Source of the DNA: an uncultured Eubacteriales bacterium
GTDB taxonomy: Bacteria > Bacillota > Clostridia > Oscillospirales > Ruminococcaceae
Direction: 5' to 3'
DNA length: 20,690 bases
Assembly: GCA_900318545.1 (NCBI GenBank)
Contig: ONLC01000049.1
Location: 1 to 20,690, forward strand
Position numbers and translations under genes: made by a program. This document shows positions 1-8,140 of this stretch, in pieces. Position 1 is the stretch's first letter. Every line of letters begins with the position of its first letter. The notes below the pieces were generated by a model. It saw nothing but the letters and a program-made list of their open reading frames with translations, ran no database searches and was not told the origin of the DNA.

Positions 1-116
1 TGGCGTTTTTGTAACAAAGGATATATAGCTTTCGGGCATATTGATAAGTTTGGTATTATTATTTGAGATTAATGTGCATAATATAATGCGGGTATGCCAC
101 AATTATATTTGCATAG

Positions 117-147
117 AAAAAGCACCCCGATAGCATCGAGGCGCTTT
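117..147 (-). terminator. Intrinsic terminator after purD
   Basis: Read on the minus strand, AAAGC-GCC-TCGAT pairs with ATCGG-GG-TGCTTT around a GCT loop and is followed by TTTTT. All stem positions pair in minus-strand RNA if two G-U wobbles are allowed. In plus-strand RNA the same two positions would be A-C mismatches, so the hairpin is built for the minus-strand transcript. It lies about 75 nt past the purD stop and ends the purine operon. Nothing else is recognisable in bases 1-220. Confidence 0.85.
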
Positions 148-220
148 GATCTGTTGTTAGTCTTTGTTTAGTTAAAACGGTCTTTCGAGCATATTCTTCT
201 TTACCGCAGGAGCTTTTATC

Positions 221-1576
221 TTACTGACGAAGATAAACTCCGTTTTCTTCGATATAGTTTTCCATATCCTCTTTGTATTCAAGATCGAGAGGGTCGGCAG
301 TTTTTGCTTTCAAGGCTCTCTGTCCGATGTCCTTTCTGAAATGGGCTCCCTTAAAGCTTATCTTTGATACAGCCTCATAGGATTTATCAAGAGCTCCTTG
401 TAATGTGTATGCGTTGCATGTAACACCCAGAACTCTACCGCCTGAGGTCAGGAACTTATCGTTAGAAACCTTTGTACCTGCATGATAAACAAATGCATTC
501 TCGACCTGTCCCTTTTCATCAAGTCCCTCAATCTCGATACCCTTCTCATACTTGACAGGATATCCGCCGCTTGCCATAACTACACAGGCACAGGAGCCTG
601 ATTTCCAGCCTATTTTAACATCAGAGAGCTTGTGCTCATAAATAGCTTTGAAGATCTCGCAGAGGTCGCCCTCAAGCATCGGAAGAACTACCTGAGTTTC
701 GGGGTCTCCGAAGCGGCAGTTGTACTCGATCACCTTGGGTCCCTTGGGTGTAATCATAAGTCCAAAGTAAAGGCAGCCTTCAAAGGTACGGCCTTCCTTG
801 TTCATTGCATTCATTGTCGGCAGGAAAATCTTTTCCATGCACTCCTTAGCAACATCATCGGTGTAGTAAGGGTTAGGGGAGACAGTTCCCATTCCGCCAG
901 TGTTCAGACCTTTATCTCCGTCAAGGGCTCTTTTGTGATCCATTGAAGATATCATAGGAACTATAGTTTTGCCGTCAGTAAATGAAAGGACTGAAACCTC
1001 AGGACCTGTAAGGAATTCCTCGATAACGATAGTTGAGCTGCTCTCACCGAACTGCTTGTCATCAATCATTGAATGGATAGCAGCAACAGCATCCTCCTCG
1101 TTCTCAGCGAGGATAACTCCCTTTCCGAGAGCAAGTCCGTCAGCCTTTATAACAGTAGGGTAGCTGTTTTGTTTTTTCACATACTTGATAGCCTCTTCGC
1201 TGTCAGTAAATACCTCATATTCAGCTGTAGGTATATTGTACTTTTTCATAAGCTCCTTAGAGAATACCTTTGAGCCCTCGATAATAGCAGCATCTTTAGT
1301 AGGGCCGAAGGTCATAAAGCCCTCAGCTCTCATTGCATCGACCATTCCGAGTACAAGCGGATCATCTGGAGCAACGACTACCATATCTACTTTCAGCTTT
1401 TTGGCGAGCTTTACCATGCCGTCAATATCGGTGGCGGATACATCAAAGCACTCCGCATATTTAGAAATACCACCGTTTCCGGGAGCACAGTAGAGCTTAT
1501 CTACCAGCTTAGATTCCGCAAGCTTCATAATGATAGCGTGCTCTCTTCCGCCGCCGCCAACAACGAGTATTTTCAT
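221..1576 (-). CDS. purD: Phosphoribosylamine-glycine ligase (GAR synthetase)
   Basis: This ATP-grasp enzyme joins phosphoribosylamine and glycine to give GAR, step 2 of purine synthesis, in the cytosol. The 451-residue protein opens with the PurD N-terminal motif GGGGREHA (residues 7-14). It carries the ATP-grasp body and, near residues 280-300, the metal/ATP signature EYNCRFGDPETQ. It is slightly longer than the usual 420-430 residues. An AAAGGA site lies about 11 nt before the ATG. It is the last gene of the minus-strand purine operon, separated from the lipoprotein gene upstream by 43 nt, and a terminator follows it. The identification is secure. Confidence 0.97.
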   Translation of the reverse strand: MKILVVGGGGREHAIIMKLAESKLVDKLYCAPGNGGISKYAECFDVSATDIDGMVKLAKKLKVDMVVVAPDDPLVLGMVDAMRAEGFMTFGPTKDAAIIEGSKVFSKELMKKYNIPTAEYEVFTDSEEAIKYVKKQNSYPTVIKADGLALGKGVILAENEEDAVAAIHSMIDDKQFGESSSTIVIEEFLTGPEVSVLSFTDGKTIVPMISSMDHKRALDGDKGLNTGGMGTVSPNPYYTDDVAKECMEKIFLPTMNAMNKEGRTFEGCLYFGLMITPKGPKVIEYNCRFGDPETQVVLPMLEGDLCEIFKAIYEHKLSDVKIGWKSGSCACVVMASGGYPVKYEKGIEIEGLDEKGQVENAFVYHAGTKVSNDKFLTSGGRVLGVTCNAYTLQGALDKSYEAVSKISFKGAHFRKDIGQRALKAKTADPLDLEYKEDMENYIEENGVYLRQ

Positions 1577-1619
1577 AGTGTTTCATTCCTTTCGTCAGTC
1601 CTGAAATGCCTTCGGACTA

Positions 1620-2243
1620 TTATTTTATTTTGAAGCTTTTGAGCATAGTATCAACATCAGTTTTCATTTGCTCAAAATAATCGCTCAAAGCCGAATATGT
1701 AATAATGAACAGCTTATTATCTTTTATACAAAGAATCTGTTCGGTCTCAAGGTCTCCGTCGTCCTGCTTTTGTGTAAAGCATATACGATAAGCAGGAATG
1801 TCAGCAAGAGTAGTCTCTTCCTCAGAATTAAAGGTTATGTTTCCAGCGGACTCGTTGGTTTCCTTCATTACATTCACATATTCTGCAAGCTCCTCCTCCT
1901 TGATCTCATCATCGGAGGTTGAAATAATATTAAAGCTTCCATGACTGTTATCTTTAATATACTGAAGATAGCAATCCAGGCTTTCATAAGTAGTATTCAG
2001 CCATTTGCTCGTATCTACATTAAAGGTATATAAACTGCAATCAAAGACATCGCTTTCAAGCTTTCCGTCAGTAGTGTGCGGCAGATCATCATTTTCACCA
2101 GACTCCTTGCTTGCGGCAGAGCTTGATGTTTTTGCGTTTGATGAATCAGCCTTGCTGCTTGAGCTCTTGCCTATCTTTTCAGCACAGCCTGCGAATGAAA
2201 AACTAATGACAAGTGCTGCGGCAAGGACCAGAATTCTTTTCAT
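1620..2243 (-). CDS. Lipoprotein of unknown function (paralogue of its upstream neighbour)
   Basis: This 207-residue protein begins with a short charged start, a hydrophobic stretch and a lipobox ending FAGC (Cys19), so it is predicted to be lipid-anchored on the outer face of the membrane. A Ser/Ala/Lys-rich linker to about residue 50 follows. The globular part shares landmarks with the protein upstream: an F-x-V/F-D-(T/S)-SKW segment, an FNI(I/V)STS strand, and a closing LKSFKIK resembling DSIKVK. The C-terminal pattern of an I-T-Y-S-A strand, a helix, then SFK recalls PsbP/DcrB-like (DUF1795) domains; this is an inference from pattern only. Its AAGGAG site overlaps the stop codon of the gene before it (12-nt gap), which suggests coupled translation. 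No function is known and no purine enzyme motif is seen. Confidence 0.85.
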   Translation of the reverse strand: MKRILVLAAALVISFSFAGCAEKIGKSSSSKADSSNAKTSSSAASKESGENDDLPHTTDGKLESDVFDCSLYTFNVDTSKWLNTTYESLDCYLQYIKDNSHGSFNIISTSDDEIKEEELAEYVNVMKETNESAGNITFNSEEETTLADIPAYRICFTQKQDDGDLETEQILCIKDNKLFIITYSALSDYFEQMKTDVDTMLKSFKIK

Positions 2244-2255
2244 TATACAGACTCC

Positions 2256-3029
2256 TTATTTTACCTTTATAGAATCAAGTATACTCTTAAATTCAGATGA
2301 ACGGCTATCAAAGTTTTCTTCAGTAGCTGTAAATGTAACTGCGATCATTTTTCCGTCACCGAAAATATCATACTGCTCTTCAATAAGCTTTACACCTGTT
2401 CCTGCATCAACAGAGAGCTTCAGATGTATAGCATTGTTAGAACCGACCTTAGTGCTTTCAGATGTATCAACAGTTAGTTTATCGTTTGAACCGCCAAGGA
2501 TCTGGGTGAAATAATCAATAAGCTCAGATGTATCCATATCAGCTGTAAGACCCGGTACAGATGTCGAAACGATATTAAATGTAGTTGTAGGATCATCAGT
2601 ATAGTAGTATAAGCAGTTTATCTGAGTATTGAAATTACCTAGATCTATACCGAGAGTATCTTTTACAGATTCACCGTCTACACTTGCAGCATCGTACTTA
2701 GACCATTTTGAACTGTCAAAGCTTACGGAGAAATCGTCCTCTTCATATGTATCACCGCCTGCGGCAGGTGTTGAAGGCTCGGGCTCTTCGGGCTTTGCAG
2801 TGGTTGTTGTGGTCTCGGTCTCTGTAGGCTGCTCAGTTGCAGCAGTAGTGGTTGTAGTAGTTGTTGTTTCCACCTCAGCTGCAGAGGAATCATCCTCAAC
2901 AACTACTGCGGAAGATTCAGAATCCTTCTTGGAAGCCTTGCTGCTGTCATCGTCATTGTTTTCGCTGCAGGCTGCAAAAGAGAGCATTGCTGTTACAGCG
3001 ATCATACCTGCCAAAATCTTCTTCAACAT
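2256..3029 (-). CDS. Lipoprotein with Thr-rich linker, unknown function
   Basis: This 257-residue predicted lipoprotein has a signal peptide with lipobox SFAAC (Cys21). A long low-complexity linker follows (about residues 25-95), Asp/Ser-rich and then dominated by runs of eight and five Thr with Glu and Pro, and ending STPAAGG. Such linkers are typical of surface proteins that span the cell wall layer. The C-terminal domain of about 160 residues (FSVSFDSSKW, FNIVSTS, final DSIKVK) is related to that of the next gene, so the two are probably tandem duplicates. It starts 18 nt after the AICAR formyltransferase stop, with a GTGAGGT site 8-9 nt before the ATG, so it should be co-transcribed with the purine genes. 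The function is unknown; an extracellular binding or sensing role is speculation. Confidence 0.85.
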   Translation of the reverse strand: MLKKILAGMIAVTAMLSFAACSENNDDDSSKASKKDSESSAVVVEDDSSAAEVETTTTTTTTAATEQPTETETTTTTAKPEEPEPSTPAAGGDTYEEDDFSVSFDSSKWSKYDAASVDGESVKDTLGIDLGNFNTQINCLYYYTDDPTTTFNIVSTSVPGLTADMDTSELIDYFTQILGGSNDKLTVDTSESTKVGSNNAIHLKLSVDAGTGVKLIEEQYDIFGDGKMIAVTFTATEENFDSRSSEFKSILDSIKVK

Positions 3030-3047
3030 AATTATTACCTCACTTAA

Positions 3048-4229
3048 TTAATGATGGAACAGTCTTATACCTGTGAATGCCATTGCCATGCCATACTTAT
3101 TGCAGGTCATGATAACGTGGTCGTCTCTGATTGAGCCGCCCGGCTCAGCAATATACTTAACGCCGCTCTTCTTAGCTCTCTCAATGTTATCGCCAAACGG
3201 GAAGAACGCATCAGAGCCAAGGCAAACATCACTGTTTTTGGTGAGCCACTCTTTCTTTTCTTCATCTGTAAGCACCTCGGGCTTTACCTTGAAGATATTC
3301 TGCCAAGCGCCGTCAGCGAGAACATCATCGTGCTCGTCAGAGATGTAAACATCAATAGCATTATCTCTGTCAGGTCTTCTGATATTATCAACAAACTGCA
3401 GTCCGAGAACCTTCGGGTGCTGCCTGAGCCACCATATATCAGCCTTGTTTCCAGCAAGTCTTGTGCAGTGGATACGTGACTGCTGACCTGCACCAATACC
3501 GATAGCCTGACCGTCCTTAACATAGCATACACTGTTTGACTGAGTGTATTTCAAAGTGATAAGAGCGAGCACAAGATCAGCCTTCTTGTCATCGGGGATA
3601 TCCTTGTTATCGGTAACGATATTTGAAAGCATATCGTTATCAATTTTCAGCTCATTTCTGCCCTGCTCAAAGGTAACACCGAATACCTGCTTGCGCTCAA
3701 TTTCGGCAGGAACATAGTTCTCATCTATCTTGATGATGTTATAAGTACCCTTTCTCTTTGACTTGAGTATCTCAAGAGCTTCATCGGTATAGCCTGGAGC
3801 TATGATACCGTCAGAAACCTCTCTCTGAATCATCTTTGCAGTAGGAACATCGCATACATCTGAAAGCGCAATGAAATCACCGTAGCTTGACATTCTGTCA
3901 GCGCCCCTTGCCCTTGCATAAGCACAGGCGAGAGGGGAGAGCTCTCCAAGATCGTCTACAAAGTAGATCTTTGCCTCTGTTTCGCTGAGCGGTCTTCCGA
4001 GAGCAGCACCTGCAGGTGAAACGTGCTTGAAGGATGTTGCAGCACACATACCTGTTGCAGCTTTAAGCTCTCTTACAAGCTGCCAGCCGTTAAAAGCATC
4101 AAGCAGATTGATATATCCGGGCTTTCCGTTCAGGACTTCGATCGGCAGATCCTTTCCGTCCTCCATAAAAACTCTTGACGGCTTCTGATTAGGGTTGCAG
4201 CCGTACTTTAAAAGCATTTCGTTTGCCAT
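3048..4229 (-). CDS. purH: Stand-alone AICAR formyltransferase (C-terminal half of PurH/ATIC only)
   Basis: It transfers a formyl group from 10-formyl-THF to AICAR, the second-last step to IMP. At 393 residues it lacks the N-terminal IMP cyclohydrolase domain of ordinary PurH (about 510-530 aa); that activity is supplied by the next gene upstream. The catalytic SFKH (Lys68, His69) and the terminal LFHH (His392/393) are present. So are YARARGADRMSS, KYTQSNSV and GQQSRIHCTRLAG. From memory, these blocks match the animal ATIC transformylase domain more closely than the bacterial form, which reads KHANPCG at the catalytic site. The start at 4229 has an AGGT-type site in the 44-nt gap after the cyclohydrolase gene. 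Confidence 0.93.
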   Translation of the reverse strand: MANEMLLKYGCNPNQKPSRVFMEDGKDLPIEVLNGKPGYINLLDAFNGWQLVRELKAATGMCAATSFKHVSPAGAALGRPLSETEAKIYFVDDLGELSPLACAYARARGADRMSSYGDFIALSDVCDVPTAKMIQREVSDGIIAPGYTDEALEILKSKRKGTYNIIKIDENYVPAEIERKQVFGVTFEQGRNELKIDNDMLSNIVTDNKDIPDDKKADLVLALITLKYTQSNSVCYVKDGQAIGIGAGQQSRIHCTRLAGNKADIWWLRQHPKVLGLQFVDNIRRPDRDNAIDVYISDEHDDVLADGAWQNIFKVKPEVLTDEEKKEWLTKNSDVCLGSDAFFPFGDNIERAKKSGVKYIAEPGGSIRDDHVIMTCNKYGMAMAFTGIRLFHH

Positions 4230-4273
4230 TACAAATTACCTCCACATAGCTAATTGTCCAATAATCAGTACAC

Positions 4274-4993
4274 TTAAACCTTCTGATACTTATTAACCAC
4301 CTTGGTCTCAGCCTTGCCGCTCTCGATATCAATGTATCTTACAAAGAGCGACACCTTGTTATCCTCATTAAGAGCGTTCCAGAGCTTCTCTGTAAACTCG
4401 TCTATGCTGTCGGGAACGGTAATCTTCTCGGGCTCGCCCTCAAAGCTCGGCAGGGGAGAGCCGTCACCCATATAGGTGTGGATAAAGTGTCCGATACCGT
4501 TAAGTGGCTCGCTGTATGCGTAGGTAAATCTTTCAACGCAGTCAGGGTTGCCGTCAGCCGACTTGATGATGTTCATAGCATAGTTATACTTGCCGTTGTC
4601 AACGTGCATAATTCCCGAGATACGGGGCGTATAGTTCGGAGCATCGTCCTCATATACTCTTGTTCTGAGGGACTGCTCAAAGGTCTGCTGCTTGTCCATG
4701 AGCTCGTAGATAGTATCGGTCTGATCGCCGTTAGTAACTATGGTTTTATTTCCGAGCACACGAACAGGTGAGTAGATTATAAGATGAGGGTCACTGAGCT
4801 TAGAGGGGTCAGCGGCTTCAGTTTTGATTCCGTCTTCAGTCTCGGTGAACACTCTGTTTCTGGAGTTTACGCTTCTGCCCATGATGAAGTATGCTGTTAC
4901 AGCACTTTTTCCGTCAGGGCTTTTACCAATGATGATACCTCTTCCGGGGTATGCGTTTGCTTTGAGCTGTTCATAAATATCAAGAGTTTTCAT
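4274..4993 (-). CDS. purO: IMP cyclohydrolase, archaeal PurO type
   Basis: It closes the ring of FAICAR to give IMP, the last step of the pathway. The 239-residue sequence matches the PurO/IMP_cyclohyd family (Ntn-hydrolase-like fold, first described in methanogens). The N-terminal strand pattern GRGIIIGKSPDGKSAVTAYF (residues 18-37) and the RSVNSRNRVF segment just after it are characteristic. It is unrelated to the cyclohydrolase domain of bifunctional PurH. It sits between purN and the stand-alone AICAR formyltransferase, and the pair replaces bifunctional PurH. GGAGGT lies 7-8 nt before the ATG. The assignment is by remembered family pattern plus context; the context alone makes it very likely. 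Confidence 0.88.
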   Translation of the reverse strand: MKTLDIYEQLKANAYPGRGIIIGKSPDGKSAVTAYFIMGRSVNSRNRVFTETEDGIKTEAADPSKLSDPHLIIYSPVRVLGNKTIVTNGDQTDTIYELMDKQQTFEQSLRTRVYEDDAPNYTPRISGIMHVDNGKYNYAMNIIKSADGNPDCVERFTYAYSEPLNGIGHFIHTYMGDGSPLPSFEGEPEKITVPDSIDEFTEKLWNALNEDNKVSLFVRYIDIESGKAETKVVNKYQKV

Positions 4994-5013
4994 AGTTATG
5001 ACCTCCGTAATAA

Positions 5014-5640
5014 TTATAGATCGACAAATGCCTTGCCGTCTTTTATTGTTATTCTGTCCTCACAGAAAAGAGATACTGCCTTTGGCAGGAGCTTCCACTC
5101 AACATTCTCCATGATCTTTCTTTGGAGTGTTTCAGGCGTATCGTTGTTAGCTACATCAACAGCACCCTGTAAAATGATAGCACCTGCATCGGCTTCTTCA
5201 TTAACAAAGTGGATAGTCGCTCCCGATACCTTTACACCGTATTCAAGTGCCTTCTCATGAACCTTAAGTCCATAGAAGCCTTCACCGCAAAAGCTTGGAA
5301 TAAGAGCTGGGTGAACATTGATTATCTTGTAGCTGTAGGCTTCGGTCACGCACTTATCAAGTATGGTCATAAAACCTGCGAGCACAACAAGGTCGGCCTT
5401 TTGTTTGTTGAGCTCGGCAAGTATAGCCTCGCTGTAGGTTTTGCTGTCGGAATAGTCCTTCCTTGCAATGACCACAGAAGGTATGCCTGCTTTTGCAGCT
5501 CTCTCCAGTGCATAAGCGCCCTCTTTTGAGGATATAACACAGCTAATCTTTCCGCCCTTTATTTCGCCCCTGTTCTGAGCGTCAATAAGAGCTTGCAGAT
5601 TAGTTCCGCCGCCCGAAACGAGCACACAGATGTTTTTCAT
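5014..5640 (-). CDS. purN: Phosphoribosylglycinamide formyltransferase (GAR transformylase)
   Basis: It formylates GAR with 10-formyl-THF to give FGAR (step 3). The 208-residue protein starts with the LVSGGGTNLQALI phosphate-binding segment. It has the catalytic INVHPALIPSF block (Asn108, His110) and the HFVNEEADAGAIILQ block with the catalytic Asp151; these correspond to Asn106, His108 and Asp144 of the E. coli enzyme. Its length is normal. It is spaced 14 nt after purM and 20 nt before purO, and GGAGGAT lies just before the ATG. Cytosolic. Confidence 0.97.
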   Translation of the reverse strand: MKNICVLVSGGGTNLQALIDAQNRGEIKGGKISCVISSKEGAYALERAAKAGIPSVVIARKDYSDSKTYSEAILAELNKQKADLVVLAGFMTILDKCVTEAYSYKIINVHPALIPSFCGEGFYGLKVHEKALEYGVKVSGATIHFVNEEADAGAIILQGAVDVANNDTPETLQRKIMENVEWKLLPKAVSLFCEDRITIKDGKAFVDL

Positions 5641-5654
5641 ATCTATCCTCCGTA

Positions 5655-6695
5655 TCAGCAGATGATAACACCCTCGTCGCTCTCAACGAGCTCGCCGAGA
5701 ATATAAGCTTCCTCGCCTGCTGTTTTAAGTGCAGTGATAGCCTTGTCAGCGTCAGCCTTATCAACTACAACAGTCATACCAACGCCCATGTTATAGGTGT
5801 TGAACATATCTCTCTCAGGGATATTGCCTGTCTTTGCGATTACATCGAATACAGGCAGTACCTGTACAGCAGACCTTTCAATCTTAGCAGATAGTCCCTC
5901 GGGCAGAGCTCTTGGGATATTCTCATAGAAGCCTCCGCCCGTGATATGTGAGATAGACTTTACAGTAACACTGTCAATAAGAGACATTATAGCCTTTACA
6001 TATATTCTTGTAGGTGTCAGCAGAGTTTCACCGAGAGTCTGTCCGAGCTCATCATAGTGAACAGCAACAGACTTCTCATTAAGATCAAACACGCTTCTGA
6101 TAAGCGAAAAGCCGTTTGAGTGAATACCGCTTGACTTGATAGCGATCATGACATCGCCTGCCTTCTGTGTTGAGGGGTCAAGTATCTTAGCTTTATCCAC
6201 AACACCAACAGAGAAGCCTGCAAGGTCATACTCGTCATCAGGCATAAGATTCGGGTGCTCGGCAGTCTCTCCGCCGATGAGGGCGCAGCCTGCCTGAACA
6301 CAGCCCTCAGCAACACCTGAAACTATTTTTGCTATCTTTTCGGGATAGTTCTTTCCGCAGGCAATATAATCAAGGAAGAACTGAGGCTTAGCACCGCAGC
6401 ATATAATATCATTTACGCACATAGCAACGCAGTCGATACCAACTGTATCGTGCTTGTCCATAATGAAAGCAAGCTTGATCTTGGTGCCAACGCCATCGGT
6501 GCCTGATACCAGGACAGGCTTGGTAATACCTGTCAGATCAAGCTCATACAATCCGCCAAATCCGCCGATACTGCCAATAGCTCCTGCATTCATAGTTCTT
6601 GCGACGTGCTGCTTCATAAGCTCTACGGCTTTGTAGCCGGCAGTTACGTCAACACCTGCTTTTTTATAGCTTTCTGAAAAGCTTTTGTTATTCAT
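5655..6695 (-). CDS. purM: Phosphoribosylformylglycinamidine cyclo-ligase (AIR synthetase)
   Basis: It closes FGAM to AIR using ATP (step 5). The ATG at 6695 is preferred because GAAAGGA lies 8 nt upstream and the protein then begins as PurM proteins do, with SYKKAGVDVTAGYKAV. The open frame extends 20 codons further up, but that part overlaps the end of purF and reads as unrelated sequence. The product has 346 residues, the usual length. Motifs: GVDVTAGYKAV (14-24), GTDGVGTK (65-72), GGETAEHP (141-148). The gap after purF is 20 nt. Confidence 0.96.
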   Translation of the reverse strand: MNNKSFSESYKKAGVDVTAGYKAVELMKQHVARTMNAGAIGSIGGFGGLYELDLTGITKPVLVSGTDGVGTKIKLAFIMDKHDTVGIDCVAMCVNDIICCGAKPQFFLDYIACGKNYPEKIAKIVSGVAEGCVQAGCALIGGETAEHPNLMPDDEYDLAGFSVGVVDKAKILDPSTQKAGDVMIAIKSSGIHSNGFSLIRSVFDLNEKSVAVHYDELGQTLGETLLTPTRIYVKAIMSLIDSVTVKSISHITGGGFYENIPRALPEGLSAKIERSAVQVLPVFDVIAKTGNIPERDMFNTYNMGVGMTVVVDKADADKAITALKTAGEEAYILGELVESDEGVIIC

Positions 6696-6703
6696 AAAAA
6701 CAA

Positions 6704-6709
6704 TCCTTT
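6704..6709 (-). promoter_or_regulatory. Ribosome binding site deciding the purM start
   Basis: AAAGGA on the minus strand lies 8 nt before the ATG at 6695. It supports that start over the upstream in-frame start at 6755, which lies inside purF. Confidence 0.75.
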
Positions 6710-6715
6710 CGGGTT

Positions 6716-8137
6716 TTATTCTTTTCCTGTCCAGCAGTATGAGCAAAGCTTGCACTCAGGAATGCCGACTGCCTGAACAGTGCCCGGGTATGACTGAAAT
6801 TCAAGGGAAGTAAGCTTCAGCCTTCTGCAAATCTCATCACGGAGCAATCTTCCTCTTTCTGTACTTGAATCTGAATACTCAGCGATGTACTTAACGCCCT
6901 CTGCTCCTTCTTTCTCGTCAATGATCTGTCTTGCGATCAGCTCAAGCTCCGAGGTGCTTCTTGAGAAGTTCAGATACTTGCACCCGTACATGATAGGAGG
7001 ACAAGCAGAACGCATATGTACCTCTTTAGCACCGTTTTCATAGAGAAACTCAACAGTTTCACGCATCTGAGTGCCTCTGACTATACTGTCATCAACAAAG
7101 AGCAGCTTTTTTCCTTCGATAAGGTCATGTACAGGTATAAGCTTCATTTTAGCGACCCTGTTTCTCATTGACTGATTTGTAGGCATAAAGCTTCTCGGCC
7201 ATGTAGGAGTATATTTTATAAAAGGTCTTGCAAAGGGTATACCACTCCTATTAGCGTAGCCTATTGCATGGGGTGTTCCCGAATCCGGCACTCCACAGAC
7301 ATAGTCAACATCGGGGAGTCTGCCGTTTTTCATATCGGTCTCAGCCATGATCTCACCGTTCTTGGTTCTCATGACCTCAACATTAACGCCTTCATATCTG
7401 GCATTAGGATATCCGTAATATGTCCACAGGAATGTGCATATCTTAGTATCGTCTGTACCCTCTGAAATAGTTGTACAGGCATCCTTGGTGAGCTCAACTA
7501 TCTCAGCAGATTTAAGCTCCTTATAGGTCTCATATCCAAGCTTCTGGAAAGCAAATGACTCAAATGAGAAACAGAATCCGTCAGACCTTTTTCCGATGAT
7601 GATCGGGAGTCTTCCATTCTTATCTCTTGCACAGATGATAGAATTCTCTCTCATTATAACGAGCGACATTGTTCCCTCTATCCTATCCTGTGCATATCTT
7701 ATTCCGTCAACGAAGTTATCCTTCTGAGCAATAAGTGCTCCGATAAGTCCTGCCGAGTTTATAGAACCGCTGCTCATAGTTTCAAAGTTAGAGCAGCCGC
7801 TCTGCAGCAGCTCGTCAGAAAGCTCTTTAGCGTTTCTGATGATGCCGATAGAGCATATCGCATAAAGTCCCAGCTTAGACCTTACCATAATAGGCTGAGG
7901 ATCAGTATCGCTGATACAGCCTATACAGATATTTCCCCTCATGCTCTCAATATCCTTATCAAGCTTTGTTCTGAAAGGGGAGTTCTCAATGCTGTGAATA
8001 TTTCTTTGATAGCCCAGCTCGGGAGAATAAGAGGTCATACCTCCTCTTCTTGTTCCAAGATGTGAATGATAGTCAGTTCCGAAGAAAACGTCCTGTATAC
8101 AGTCGTTAGACGAAACTGCGCCGAAAAAACCGCCCAT
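6716..8137 (-). CDS. purF: PurF-family amidophosphoribosyltransferase lacking the glutaminase nucleophile
   Basis: PurF makes phosphoribosylamine from PRPP, using ammonia released from glutamine by its N-terminal Ntn domain. Here the 473-residue protein keeps the phosphoribosyltransferase half: CGVPDS (281-286), the PRPP loop LLFVDDSIVRGT (345-356), and cysteines fitting the Bacillus-type 4Fe-4S site (Cys234, Cys386, and C-K-L-C-S-Y-C at 462-468). The N-terminus reads MGGFFGAV instead of MCGIVG, so the nucleophilic Cys is Gly. The Arg of GHVRY is absent (GCISDT, 73-78), the Asn of HNGN is Ile97, and the Asp of TSDSE appears as Asn127. The glutaminase is therefore probably inactive. The gene starts 3 nt after purC ends. 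It could use free ammonia, accept it from a partner, or do something else. Confidence 0.9.
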   Translation of the reverse strand: MGGFFGAVSSNDCIQDVFFGTDYHSHLGTRRGGMTSYSPELGYQRNIHSIENSPFRTKLDKDIESMRGNICIGCISDTDPQPIMVRSKLGLYAICSIGIIRNAKELSDELLQSGCSNFETMSSGSINSAGLIGALIAQKDNFVDGIRYAQDRIEGTMSLVIMRENSIICARDKNGRLPIIIGKRSDGFCFSFESFAFQKLGYETYKELKSAEIVELTKDACTTISEGTDDTKICTFLWTYYGYPNARYEGVNVEVMRTKNGEIMAETDMKNGRLPDVDYVCGVPDSGTPHAIGYANRSGIPFARPFIKYTPTWPRSFMPTNQSMRNRVAKMKLIPVHDLIEGKKLLFVDDSIVRGTQMRETVEFLYENGAKEVHMRSACPPIMYGCKYLNFSRSTSELELIARQIIDEKEGAEGVKYIAEYSDSSTERGRLLRDEICRRLKLTSLEFQSYPGTVQAVGIPECKLCSYCWTGKE

Positions 8138-8140
8138 GAA

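Noticed and set aside
2629..3051. Plus-strand open frame of 140 codons rich in Val and Ser
   Set aside because: It is the antisense shadow of the Thr-rich lipoprotein linker, without a ribosome site or recognisable protein.
6696..6755. Longer PurM N-terminus starting at 6755
   Set aside because: The extra 20 residues overlap purF and have no family resemblance; the ATG at 6695 has a well-placed AAAGGA.
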